The notes under the pieces are model-generated. The model saw only the letters and a list, made by a program, of their open reading frames with translations, did no database searches and was not told where the DNA came from. This document shows, in pieces, positions 26,601 through 40,761 of a stretch of DNA of 64,000 nt (its first letter is position 1; each line of letters starts with the position of its first letter). The stretch is from Proteromonas lacertae. Its lineage: Eukaryota > Sar > Bigyra > Opalinata > Proteromonadidae. The translations under genes and the position numbers were made by a program. The stretch spans positions 1-64,000 of the forward strand of contig NGBS01000614.1 of assembly GCA_002245135.1 (NCBI GenBank), in the 5' to 3' direction.

Positions 26601-29600
26601 GTTATATTCCTTTGAACTACTGGGAATTGTCCATTAAATGGTTCAAAATGATATGGTTCATATTCTTCAACGATATAATAATCAATTTCACCTCCATTTC
26701 CATTACCTTTTTCCCATTCTAAATCAATACCATTTATTGTATAGTGTGTTTGTACAGTTACTTGTTTTGGAATGGATCTTGGTATTTCTGATGGTGGATC
26801 TGTTGTTATATATTCACTTGAATAACCTAATGAATTAACAGCAGCCATTTGGATGTAATATTTAACTCCTGTTTCTAAGTTACTGATAATACAAATGTGG
26901 AATAGTTCAGGATAATTTGTTTCACTATATTCATTATTATTATTATCACACATAACTGATTCACTTTCTTCAAATGTATCTGTTTTACTATATCTGACTT
27001 GATATTTATCTATTTTAGCATTACTATCAATAGAAGTTGAACTACCAACATATGTTGGATCTCTATAAGTAATCTCTAAACTTGTTTCATTATATACATA
27101 TAACACTGGTTTACAGTAACTACATCCTTCATATGGTGCTTGTGGTACTTCTGGTCCTATAATTGGTAAAGACATTGGATAAGGCTGACCATGAACTGAT
27201 TCTCCATAACCAACATGAGTATGAGGTGTGATTCTGAAATAGTATTCATTAGGTGGAACTAAGTCAGTTATACGATAATAATCAATATCATTACCTTTAA
27301 CATCAACAACCGTTGAATTGTAATTACCATCATTCTTTACATCATTTTGTTTCATTTCAAGTTTAGGTTGACAATAACCATTATCATCTTCTCCTTTTCT
27401 AATACCAAATGTTGTTGTATCTTTCAGCTTATCCAAATTAACTCCTGAAAATGTAATTGTATATTTCTTATCTTCTTTTTTCTCCACTACTACTGGATAT
27501 GAAACACCTTCCATATTTTGAATAGTATTTTGAATCACATTTGTACTATCATCATCTGCATATAAATACGAACTGCATGGTCTATAATTACCTTCATCAA
27601 TAAAACAGAATTGATAATATTTACCATCTTCACATTTATCAATTTCACTTAATTCATACACAACAGATTGTGTAGCAAATTCTTCAGTTTGCCATTCAAT
27701 CAAATACTTATCAATTTCATCACCTCCAGTATCTATTGGTAATGATATACCAACATCTAATGAAGTAGCTTGTAATTCTCTTGGTTCTGTTACTGGTAGT
27801 TGTTGTACAATTGCTCTATCCACTGAACTACTTGATACTAATGGTAATGCTCTAGTTTCATTTACTGGATTATAACCTAATGTATTAAATATCTTTACTC
27901 TAATAAATATGTATTTTCCTAATGTTCCACTGTATTGAATCTTTATTAAATAATGATCTTTCTTTTCTACTGAAGTGAAATTATCTTCTTGTTTATATGA
28001 ATTTTCAAATTCTTCGTTTTCACTATATTCAGTTACTACACCAACTGGATTTTCACCACTTTCATTAGCAGGTTTATATTCAAAATATACATATACCATA
28101 CTACTGGAAAAATAAACATAATTATTATAAGCACCACCTTGAATATTAGTAACAGCTTCTTTGGGTAGTTGTCTTGTCTTTATATAATCTCCATTATCTT
28201 CAACACATCTTTCTAAGTCTGATTCACATGTTGGTTTAGCTATTGCTTCTTCACTTTCACCTCTAGCATTCTTTGCTGCAACTGTTACTTTATATAATTC
28301 ACCAGCAGATAAATTATATATATTGTAAGTAAACCATTCATATTCATATGTAATAACATCAACAGATATATTGTAAACTTCTGGTTCTGTATTACTACCA
28401 TTTAAATATGCTCTAATTGCATAATTGGTAATATTATCACCTCTATCATCTAAAGGTAATTGCCATTCTACTTTCAGTGATGTTTTATCTTCACGATTAG
28501 CATAAACACTTGCATTAGTTACTGGTAATGGAGTATCACTTGGTATCATTGGATTCTCAACTGCATAACCATATTCACCTTTACCTATTTCATTAATTGC
28601 TCTTACTCTAATATAATATGGTTTTCCTGATGTTAATGTGTCATTTACTATTATATCAGATGAATAATAGATGACAGATTCTGCATTTATTATTGTTATT
28701 GGTTGTATTGGGTTTTTACAGATTGAAATTCCTTTAGTATCATTATCATATTTCATATCAATGATTGTAATGTAATAATAATTTTCATAATTTCTTATTC
28801 TTACTGTAAAATCAGTTGAATTTACATCTCCACAATAACTCAATTGTCTCTTTAATGCATTAAATATTCCATCAACATCATTTACACTAATTAAATCAGA
28901 TTCTCCTCCTCTTAATTTATTCTCTTTCAATTGTATTTTACATTCAGTAACATTATCACATTTAACAGTCAACAATTGAACTCTACTACCAATTGCAACA
29001 TGACAAACATTATTTTCATTTTTACATTCATTTTCACTATCAATTAATGGATATTCAAATGAAGCAGATGCTTTAGCAAAATTAATATCTTCACTCCATT
29101 CAATTTCATAACTATGAATATTATTTCCACCATTATAATGTGGTTGATCATTCATATGGAAATAGACATCTAATTGATGATTATTACTCTTTATTAATTG
29201 TACATTTACTGTTGGAATTAAAGGTGGAACAGCAGTTGGTGATATTGGAGATTGTACTGCTATCATTGGAATACTGAATAATCTACTATCATTAGAATAA
29301 GCAATAACTCTTACATAATATGATTTTGAAGCTGATAAATGATCAATTACATGCTTAGTAACATCTTCTTTTGGATTTATTGGTTCTAATTCTGATTTTG
29401 TAATAGATTCTTCTCTTGATCTTGTTTCTTCCTTTCCTTCTTCAAAATATTTGCTTTCACTGTACTGTATTAAATAGTGAGATATTGTTCCACCACAATA
29501 CCCTTCTGATTTTGGAATATATACTGCTATTGATGTGGTTGATATTGTTTGTAATGTTATATTGGATGAAATGCATGGTATATTCTTCTGAACATTAATG

Positions 29601-32600
29601 AATATCACATCTAAATTATAATTCTCTACAGCACTTATTAATGGATTACCTAAATTTGGATTATCAATCTTACCAAATGAATAAATGTAATACTTATAAA
29701 CACTTTTATTATTATCATCTGGTGTTAAGTATTTTTCAACAGTTAGATTGTATTGATTTGTAGTACTTTTCAAATACAATTCCAATTCATTGGAAGTTGA
29801 AAAACCATTTGCTCTATTCAGAGTAGCATCCGAATCAATTGCATAAATATATGAATTAGCATACCAAGTATATTTAGGATAAGCTGGTTCACTAAATCCA
29901 TAACTATTATAAGCTAATATTCTCAATGAATATATAGTCTGAGATCTTGTCTGTTGTACAGTAGAAGGTATTGTTAATGTATATAAGTAAGTTGGCTTTC
30001 CATTCTCTAATGATATAACATTCTCACCAACTGTCAGTAATTCATAAGCATATTGCTTCTTATAATTAGCTTCTGTCGCATATTCTAAACTAAATTGAGT
30101 AATATTATCACCACCATCATATTTAGATATATCCCATGAAACTGTAATTGTACTTCTATTAAATGAATTGATTAAGAAATTCTGTGGAATTGAAGGTGGA
30201 ACTTTGGTTGGAGCAACAGAGAATGGGCAAATGATTGCTTCACTCCTTCCTACTGCATTAATAGCAATCACTTTAGCATAATATGGTTTATTAGGTGTTA
30301 AGTTATTATCTGTAATACATTCAGTAGGTATTGCTCCTTTTCTTACTTCTATTACTTCAACAGCTGGATTTGTACCTCTTAATGTACCACCATAAGCTAT
30401 AACTCTAAATATTCTATTATTATCATCACTATTTGGTGTTTCCGTACTGACTAATAGACTTGGCATATCATTAAGTTTGGATGTAAATGTAATAAAGAAT
30501 GAATAACCATATCTTTCTTGTGGCATTTCTGAACTTAATTTGTGGGTTGTTTTTGATACTTCTATTTTACCAATTCCATCTAATTTCTCTATTTCAACCT
30601 TTAACTCTTCTTCAGATATTGATGCTGGTATTTTTAATTCATCATTACTAGAATATCTTAAGTAGAAATATCCATCTAAATCTTCAGAATCAGATGATAT
30701 AAATATCTCTTGAATTTCATATTCAAATGAAATTGTCTTTGATGCAAATGGTAAAATATCACTTCCAATTGTTCCTTCATCAAATGATGGATCTGTTCCT
30801 TTCTTTATTACTTCCACTATAATAGTTGGATCATAACCACTTAAACTATTCTTACCATATTCTAATAATGATTGTGGACCTACATGATTGGAGAATGTAA
30901 TTAAATAACTAATCTGTGATTCTGCAGTTTCTTTAGTGACTATGACATTGCCAATACTTGGTAAATTCTCTAACTCTCTCTTTATTATACTTGCATCACA
31001 ATCATAGGTAATTTCTGATGTTTCATAATCATCAAATTTAAGTGTATAAGTTCCTTTCAATGCATATCTAATGATTAAAGATTGTACTTCATTTTGACCA
31101 CCATTTGAATCCCATTCTACTAAATATTCAGTAACAGGTTCTCCACCATCATATAATGGAAGTGTCCAGTTAATTAACAATGTTGTTGGTAAAATAGCTC
31201 TCATGGTCACACTGTGAGGAGATTCTGGTGGAGTTGAAGTTCTAGTTAATACAGGAACTGCATAATTTGGTTCACTGTATGTATCTCTATAGCCATTGAA
31301 TGAAGAAACTCTGAAACAATAATAAGTACCAGGTATTAAGTTGGATATTGTATATCTTACTGTTATTATATTCTCTTGATGTGGTATAATTATTTCATTT
31401 CTTAATGTACTATCTAAAGATGGTGTATCACCTGGTATAAAAGTTAATTCTATATTTCCATCTTCATTATCTTGAGTTAAAGTAAATCTTGGAATTTTCT
31501 TCACTTGATCTAAAAATACAATTTTATATGCTTTTTCATTATCACTGTAACTCACAGATACATTTCCAACTCCAGTTATATTTTCTAAGTTCTGTTTTAA
31601 TTCCATTGTTGGAACATTTACACTCATATATGGTGTGGATTCTCCTTCATAAGATAACATAAACATCTTACTTTCTGGTTCATTGGTTATGTTAATATAT
31701 AATACTGAAAATCCTTCATATCTCTTAATTATTCTTTCAAATAAATATTGATTTTCAGCAGAAACAATTGGTGTGACAGTCATTGTATCATCGTCTAATA
31801 AATTAGTGTAAAAAGTAATAATCCAATCAAATCCATAATAATCATTAGTGTATCTTTGCACTTTAATTTCACCAACACTTGGTAGTTTTCTCAATTCAGT
31901 TTCTAAATGTTTTGATGATATATCATATTGTAAAGCACCAGTAGTTTGATGTTCAAATGTAATACTAAATGTTGTTTTAGCTAATGTGTTTGTTTCAGAT
32001 GTTGATCTAATTCTAGCGATTTCATATGGACTGAAATAACTATTAGTTGCATTGAATCTATAACCTTCATACAGCATTGCATCATATTGAATTCTAAATG
32101 AAGAAATGGATTTTCCACCATTATCACCAACTGTAAACGATATTTCCATATCTGTTGAAGATATTGGTGTAGTTGTAATATCAAATGGTGATTCAGGTAA
32201 ACCATATGGAACAATAGATACAGGATTAGATAATGTGTATTTAGAATAACCATACTTATTATAAGCATAACCTCTAAAATAATAAGTAATTCCTTTTAAT
32301 AAGTTATGGATAATCACTTTACAAATTCTAATTGAACAATCAATATTGTTAATCAAAATATCTTCACGATTTGGAACTGTAGTGTTATATACACTACTAT
32401 TAAAACCAGGCACAATATCCCATTCTACATTATACTTAGTAATTTCTTCACCACCATTTGATTCTGGCTCTTCTAAGGTGACTAATATTTGACTCTCAGA
32501 TAATACTTCAATTCTGACTGTAGATGGTGAATCAGGTCTTTGTTTAGATGGTGCTAATGACTCTGGTGAACAGATTTGTGAATGACCAAATCCCATTTCA

Positions 32601-34150
32601 TTGTGTGGACTTATTCTTACTGTATATGATACTTCAGTTTGTAAATTCTTGATGATATAATCATTATATTCAGTATTAGCAAATGGAACGAATTTATAAA
32701 CATAAGATAGTGGTAACTTTCCAGTTATTACTTTTGTAACTCCATGAACAACACAACCATTTTCAGTATAAACTGATTGTAAGTTATAGTTATTTACTCC
32801 ATTAATACCTTTAATTGTAATATTATACTTTGTTAAATCATCGCCTTGATATACAAATACTTCTGATATTGTTGGTAATAATTCTAATATCTTTATTAAT
32901 TCTTCAGATGTAACATTACCAGGAATATAATCAGTAATAGATTTCATATATTCTAACCTAAATGAACATCTTTCAACTTTAGCAACATCTAATATATAAG
33001 TATCATAAATATAACTCTCATTAATAGCCCAATATTCTAAACCATAACCATCAATTGGACTTCCATTATCTTCTAAACCAGCTTTCCAACTAACATATAA
33101 TGAGTGAATTGATTCACCAACAGTGATTGTTTCATCACCTACTAATGGTTCTAAGATAATTGAACCTGAGATTAAGACATCTGGAGCAATCATTGGAGCT
33201 TTTGGTTGAGCTGATTCTCTCCATATTCCAGTACCAAAATGATTAGATGCTGCTACTCTTACATAGTATAATTGTCCAGCAATTAATTTGGTTATTTCAT
33301 ATCTATAATAGAATGGTCTTGGTGATTGTTTTATCTCTGTAATATTAATAGTTATTTCTTCAATATTTTCTATTATATTCACTGCAAAATCTGTAGTTGA
33401 CCATTGTATTGTATAGGATATTAAATCATCACCATTATTACCACCTTCACTCTCTAATGGAACTGTATAATCAACATATAAGCTGTTACTACTGGATGGA
33501 ACTAAAGACAAATAAACTCGACCTAATCTTGCTGGTTCTGTTACTGGATAGATTATTAAATAATTATAACCAACACCATGACATAATTCAGTTGTACAAT
33601 TTCTTCCTCTTCCTCTAATTGTTACTGGATATATACGAGTGTATAGTCTTTCACCAGCTACTAAGTCTTTTACAACTATGGAGTTTTCATCACTTGGTAT
33701 TATTGGACAGTCTTTATTATTACATAATTTAAAACCTTCTGGTGTAGAATAATTGGTTATAGTTGAAATTGTTATTCCAAATGCATTGGTTGATAATAAT
33801 TCTGGTTGTTCAAAATGACCAGTAAATGTAACTGTAAATGTAACTTCTGTTTTTGTTTGAGATGATGAAACTTCAACAAAATTAATACTTGATAATTCAT
33901 TTATATATAATTCCATCTTATTTGCAGTAATAGTATCAGTTTTCATAATTCTTGTTTCTACATTCTTATAGAATAGAGTAAAATCAATATTTCCAAGAGA
34001 TGGATCATATTTAATAGTCTGAACTGCAAATGTAGGTTCGGCTTTAACTGGATAATATTCTAACAAATAATATAAAATTGAAGATCCTCCATCATACATT
34101 GGTGGTTCAAATGTAACTTCTACACTGGATGAAGATAATACATTCACTCT
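5648..34150 (-). other. FN3 array with inserted W-x-V-T-F beta modules
   Basis: Fibronectin III domains are recognised by the repeated loop and strand P-x-x-[DN]-G-G-x-x-[IL]-x-x-Y-x-[IVL]-[EQ]-[YW], for example PPMYDGGSSILYYLLEY, LPLYDGGEPVTEYLVEW and KPKEDGGNDINRYIIQY. Each ends in Y-[YF]-x-R-[IV]-x-A-x-N-x-x-G. I count roughly thirty such loops. Many domains have a module of about 80-110 residues inserted between the strand ending in EY/EW and the Y-x-R-[IV] strand. Confidence 0.8.
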
Positions 34151-37100
34151 AGCATTCTGAACTGATTGAGATTTACTTGGAGCTATTGGAATAAACCAAC
34201 CACTATCTTTAATTGGATAGAAATCATGGAATAATCTTGTTGATGGTATAATTGACTTAGGTTGAGATAAACTCTCCCAGTATAAGTGTATTTCAGCATT
34301 ATTAACGTTTTCTCTATATTTAATCTCAATATCATATAGTTGATTTGCTATTAAGTATATTTCTTTACTTGTTTCTGTAGTTAATCCTTCATGATCATAG
34401 CTATCAATTAATAAAGTATTATTCACATATAATTCAACCCCATCATCATATTTTATTGTAAATGTGTAATTCTCACTAAATGCTGGTTGAATATAACCTA
34501 CCCATTTTATACTAATATAATCTAAACCAGTATCTGTGATTAAACCACTCCATTGGAAATCAATCACTTCATCAACCCTTGTAATTACTGGATCTTTAAA
34601 TAACCATCGATTATTATAATAATAACCTTTCAAACCACCTCTTGTAGTTAAACCAACTGTTAGTGTATAATTACCTGATGGATATGGTGTAAAATAAGAT
34701 GCATAAACAATACCAGGATTCTTATATACATAATCAGGAATAATATAAGATGGTCCAGTCATTCTCATTACGAATTCTTGTGCTAATAAACCTGGTTGAG
34801 TATATTCAGGACATACACTTTTAATAATAATCTTTGCATTATCACCAATCAACATTGTATCATACACTTCCAACTGTTTTGGAGCACCAACTGTATTTAC
34901 AAATGTAATAGTCCATTCATAACATCCTACACATCTACTAATTACTGATGTTTCAATATTAACACTAACTACACTATTGAAGTTCGTTAATTGTTCTACT
35001 AAATCATCACTGGATATATCATATTGTAATAAATCAGTATGTTCATCACCATATTTGATTTGGAATGTACCATATAAACGAGAATAAGAACTTACATAAG
35101 TGGTGATTCTTTGAATGTAATTTCTATTACATGCATCTATTCTAAATCCATTTCCTTGAACTCCTAATATTATTAATGATGAAATATCACCTATTTCTGT
35201 TAAGAATGAGACTGTATATTGTTTTATATTGGCTAAATCTTTATTGATTCTTTCTACTTTAACTCTACCAATTGAATGAATTTCATTTAATGCATTTTCA
35301 ATAACATCTGCCTCTTCAAAGCATTTCAATACTTTTGTCTTTTCACCTAAATAAATCAAAGTATATTCACAAGCCAAATCATCAGAATTTGGTACATTCA
35401 ACAACTGTACTTCGTATAATGGTTCAATAGGAATTAAATTACTATAATTATCTCTTAACTGAATAGTAAAATCAGCTAATTCATTGAATGTTCCAACAGA
35501 TAATCCTTTATTTGATCCATCAATTGTTGTTGTCTTATCAGCATCAGGCAATCCAGCATTAATAGTAACAGTATATGGTGAATAACCTATTGTTTCTCTT
35601 GTAACTTCTGTAGTTGGTAGATTTGAACCACATTTTAAAGTTGTAGTGATAATATGTAATACTGGAATTGATCCAATAGTATTTTCAAATGATATACCAT
35701 CTTCTGGAGTTTGTGAGATGAATTTCACTAAGAATAAAACATCTTTATCATCTTTATTAACATAATTACTAATTTCTACATTACCAATTGTGATTAATTT
35801 CTCTAAGTTCCTTTTAATATCATCAACTGTAGAATTAACATTCAATACATCAGTTAAATAATCTTTAAATTGTATTCTATATTCACCTTTCAATATATCA
35901 TTATTATTATTATTATTACATCTAAATCCAACTTTTTGCACTTCAGGAATCAATGAATCTTCATGTAAATGTCTGATTATTCCTTTATACAAAACGGTCA
36001 TATTTACTGGAATATCTAATGGAGATTGTGGTTGTAATTCTAAAGTTGGACCATATTGAGATAAGAATGTAATTGTGAATGTTGTTAATGTATTTATCTC
36101 AGTTTGTTTTGTTACTTTTAATTGACCAATAGAATCTAAGGATTCTAATGCTACTTGTAGTTCTATTGCAGTAATATCAAACTTTAATGGTAATGTTTCA
36201 TATCCATTATATCTTACAGTCCATGTTCTTAATGTAGAACGATAATAATAGGATAATTGTTGAACTTCATGTTGGAATGATCTTTGGATTATTACATTAT
36301 ATCTGCCTGTATATTTTGGCATATATTCTACTAAATATTTACCAAATCTATTATATGATAAATTAGATGGGATATAAGTGACATTAGCGATGATTGGTTC
36401 AACTAAATTATGATCAAATTGTGGAGTTAAGACAACTCTATATTCATCTCTTTGCTGATCATCTGTTCTTAAATTACCAACTGAATCTCTTGAATAAATA
36501 GAGAAATTCATCACTGTACCAGCAATTCCTTCAGTTACACCTTCACCAATCACATCTACTGAATTTATATCCGTTTCACTTGGTTTAACTGTAACTGTAA
36601 ATGGACTTCCTTGTATTGTTCTGTTTAAAGTATCTGTTACTTCGACTGTATATTCTCCACTGTATTTTGGTGTAAAATAAATATCATATATTCCAGTATT
36701 TGAACCAATAATATAAATTGGACTTTCACTCACATTCTTATTTCTATAATTACTTTCTAATACAACAGTATTTACAGTAACATCTTTCACTGTAATTATT
36801 TCCTTTTCTAATGATAATAAATCTCCTGTTTTTATAATTGATGTTAAATCTTGAATTGATTCAATAACATTACTTCCTTTGTTAATTGTTGCACAATTTC
36901 TACAAGCCATTTTCCAATCTAATGGAATAATTTCAGTATTGCTAATTGTTATTCTCTCATTTCTGTCATTGTACATATATATATTCACATTGAAGGTGTT
37001 TGTTCCATCATTTATTAACACATTTTCATCATCATCTTCACTCACAACTTGGAATTTAGAAGGCAACATTGAAACAGCATTATCTTCACTTGTGTTATAT

Positions 37101-40100
37101 TTAATATAAGAATTTGATGGATTCAAACTACCAGGTAATACTTCCACTCTAAATGGTGAATCAACAATGTTATATAATGTACTACCAGGTGTTGTATCAT
37201 TGACTGGATATATTAAACTAATTGTTAATATATATTCACCACTATGTTGAGGAATATAAACACCATAATATTCACCTATTGTATTTGGTGTAACTGATGT
37301 TAAATCAATTGATTCAATAGTTTGTGTTTTTGTATAATTCAAAGTCACTTTCATTTGATAGGAATTAGTCAAACCATGTAAGACATTATTACCAAATTGA
37401 TCTTTTAAATTGATTGTGAAATATTGTTTCTGATTCACAAATCCAATACTTGAAGCATTGTGATATGTATAAATATGACTTGGATCAGATGGATATATCA
37501 ATACAGTGTCATAATCATGGGTAATAATTGATTCGCCTAATAACTTTACATCAACATGATATAAACCAGTAAATGCAGCTACATATTGTACTAAATAATC
37601 ATTACTATTTTGAATTGGAACTATCCACATAGCTGGCCATTGTAATGCTTCAAATTGTAATTCACCAACTAAACCATGTGGTTCTGCTACTAATCTTTCT
37701 TGAGATCTTCTCAGATCTGGTTCTATTGTGATTGGAACACCATTACAGATATTATCAGTGGTTGAAATTAAGAACTTCACATGGAAATTAGCATAGAATT
37801 GATCAGCTAAAGCAGAACTCTTAATATTATATGGAACAGTGACTTGATAATATTGTTGATAGGTAAATGTAATATTACCACCTGTAGCTCTACAGGAAAA
37901 TGATTCTATCAACTTATCACCTATTGAATAAGGTAAATGGTTAATTAATTTAGTCTCATGGGTTAAAACAACATCAATTGCATCTAAATCAATTATTGGA
38001 TCTCTTTTACCACCATCTTCTCTATCCTCTATCAACGCTAAGTGTAATTCTAATGGTAATGTTGTCTTAGTATCAAATAAGGAAGTATAAGATATCTCAA
38101 AATGATCATTTGAACGTATAATGTATGAAATAGTATACATTCTTTGATATGGAATATTAAAACCACTTCTACTGAGTGATCTACCAATATAATCTTCTTC
38201 TACGGTTAATTCTAACATATTTGGGACTTTATTCAATATATTTTGTAATTCAATTGATGTTATATCGTTTCTAATTGGTGGAGTAATATAATCTCCAAAT
38301 TTCAATGTATAAATACCTGAAACTGGAGATGATCCTTTGATTGTTTCTACTATTTTAATCTCTATTTCTTCTTCTTCTTCTTCTTCATTATTATTATTAT
38401 TGTCTATTATTTTTCCTTCTAATAATGGAACATCACCTGTTCTTGTAATAAATGTAATTTTCCATTCATCACCATTACTTGAACAGATTGTATTTGAATT
38501 ACCTTTTTCTATTATTACTTTACCAAATACCATTCTTTCATTCAATAATTTTCCAAAGTCTTCCAAGCTAATATCACTCTTTACATCAACAAATACATCA
38601 TCTAATGTAAATCTAATCATTTTAATATTATTATTATTATATTTACAACTAACTGTTTGTACTTCAGAGGTATAATCATCATTATCACTTGGAACATCAA
38701 AATATAAGTGTTGAATAGCTGGATATAATCTGTCATAAGTGTGAATATAAAACTGAATAGCAGTTCCAGCTATACCATCTTTAATACCATCATAGTAAGA
38801 AGCCATTGGTGATAAACTAGAGGTTTTAACTTTAAGATTATTATCAATAACTGGTATTTTATTGCCAAAATAATAAGCATCTATTGTATAATTACCGATT
38901 GCTCTGATATTGTTATATTTTATTGGATATACACCAAATCTATGGACAAATTCAACTTCAATTGTCATTCCATCAGCAACAACTGCTCTTTCAATTGCTT
39001 TAGCATTCCATAGATCTAAATTGGTTAGACAAATAATATCATAAGTAATTAATAATTCATTTTCATTTCTATAAACCTTAACTAGTCTTGGTGGATTGAA
39101 TAAAGATGAGAGTATAATTTCAAGCGATTCAGCTGATATACCATACTGTAAATTAGTTGTTTCAACACCATAATAAAATAATTTAAAGAACAAATCAGAA
39201 GTATCAGCAGATGTAGTAGATATTGTTAATCTATGAATTGCAGTTGTTGTTTTAAATGTATGGTTATTTCCTTTTATTTCAACTTCAAATACATCATTAT
39301 CACCATCAGTACAAGCTATTTCATTGTTTTGACAAGTTAACATTCCATCTCTCAGATTGCCATATTGATCATATGATAATATAGAAATATCTGGTCTAGA
39401 AGCTGATGGATTATCATTGATTCTAATTTGACAACTTGGATAATGAACTACATCAGGATATACTACAATCTCAGGCATTTCTTTAAACTGATAATCATTT
39501 CCATTAATCTTTAATTTCATATTATAATATCCAACTTTATACATTGTATAATAAACAGTATAAGATCCATTCATATGGTCAATACTATTACCCATAATGT
39601 TGTTAACATTATTAGTATCTTTCAAATACACGGTTAATTCAATATTATCACCACCAGTTGTTCTTGGATTGCCAAATACATCATAACTCTCTATAAATAC
39701 ACTTCCTGATTTACCTGCTATTAACTCATAATCTCTAATATTCACTATGTTATGTTTAGGATCAGTTTCATTAGAAGCGACATTGATAAAGAATGGACTA
39801 CACTTATTATTATCACCTAAACCACATTGTATATGATGTTTATTCAATAGTATAGATATCTCATTATAACCAGAATGTGAAGGTGTATATGTTATATTAC
39901 ATATTCCTCCAATATAACATTCAGGAATTAAGGTAATTTGTTGATTGACTATTATCTCATATCTTTCATTCACTTTAGTTGTGATATTATTACCTTCATG
40001 ATCTTTATTCTGTACTTCTATAACTAAACTTTCTCCAATGTTAATATCTTTAATACCATAAGCAGTAGAATGAATATAACTTGTATCACCTGGAATTATA

Positions 40101-40703
40101 TTCAGTATGGAAGGACTATTTTGTATTTCTCTCTTAATATATAAAGCAGTGGATGGTATTATTTGTTTAGATAAAAATTGACTCTTCCATGATAGATTAA
40201 TAAATCCATCATCATTATTCTTAACATATTCAATTCTAATATCATAAAATTCACCTTTTATTAACTGTATATCATACCATCCTTCAGTTCCATTAACTTC
40301 AGTGTTATTATATATATCAATACATAGTATATGATCTATATACATCCTACAACCATTCTTACAGTTTAATATTAATGTATATTTACCACTTATTGGTGGA
40401 GTAAGCATTCCATTCCATCTAATAGTGATATCTTTAGTACCAAATGGTGGAATAACAATATCAGATTTTTCCCATTGAAAATCAATAGTTGAATTCTCTA
40501 CTGTTTGACTTACATCACTGAAGTATAAATTATTATAATATTCACCTGATAATCCACCTTGTTCTAATAGATTAACTACTGTTTTATATTCACCAACTGT
40601 ATCTATACGATAATTAATAATATAATAAGGTGAGGTTTGAACAGATCGTGTATTAACTTCATTATTATAAACATATCTACCTTTACCTAAGTGTTTAATC
40701 CAT

Positions 40704-40761
<58 letters not shown>

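Noticed and set aside
31981-32268. 95-codon minus-strand ORF inside the giant gene, and plus-strand ORFs such as 38337-38675 and 41592-41912
   Set aside because: They are shadows of the giant coding frame, with Leu/His- or Ser-rich low-information composition.
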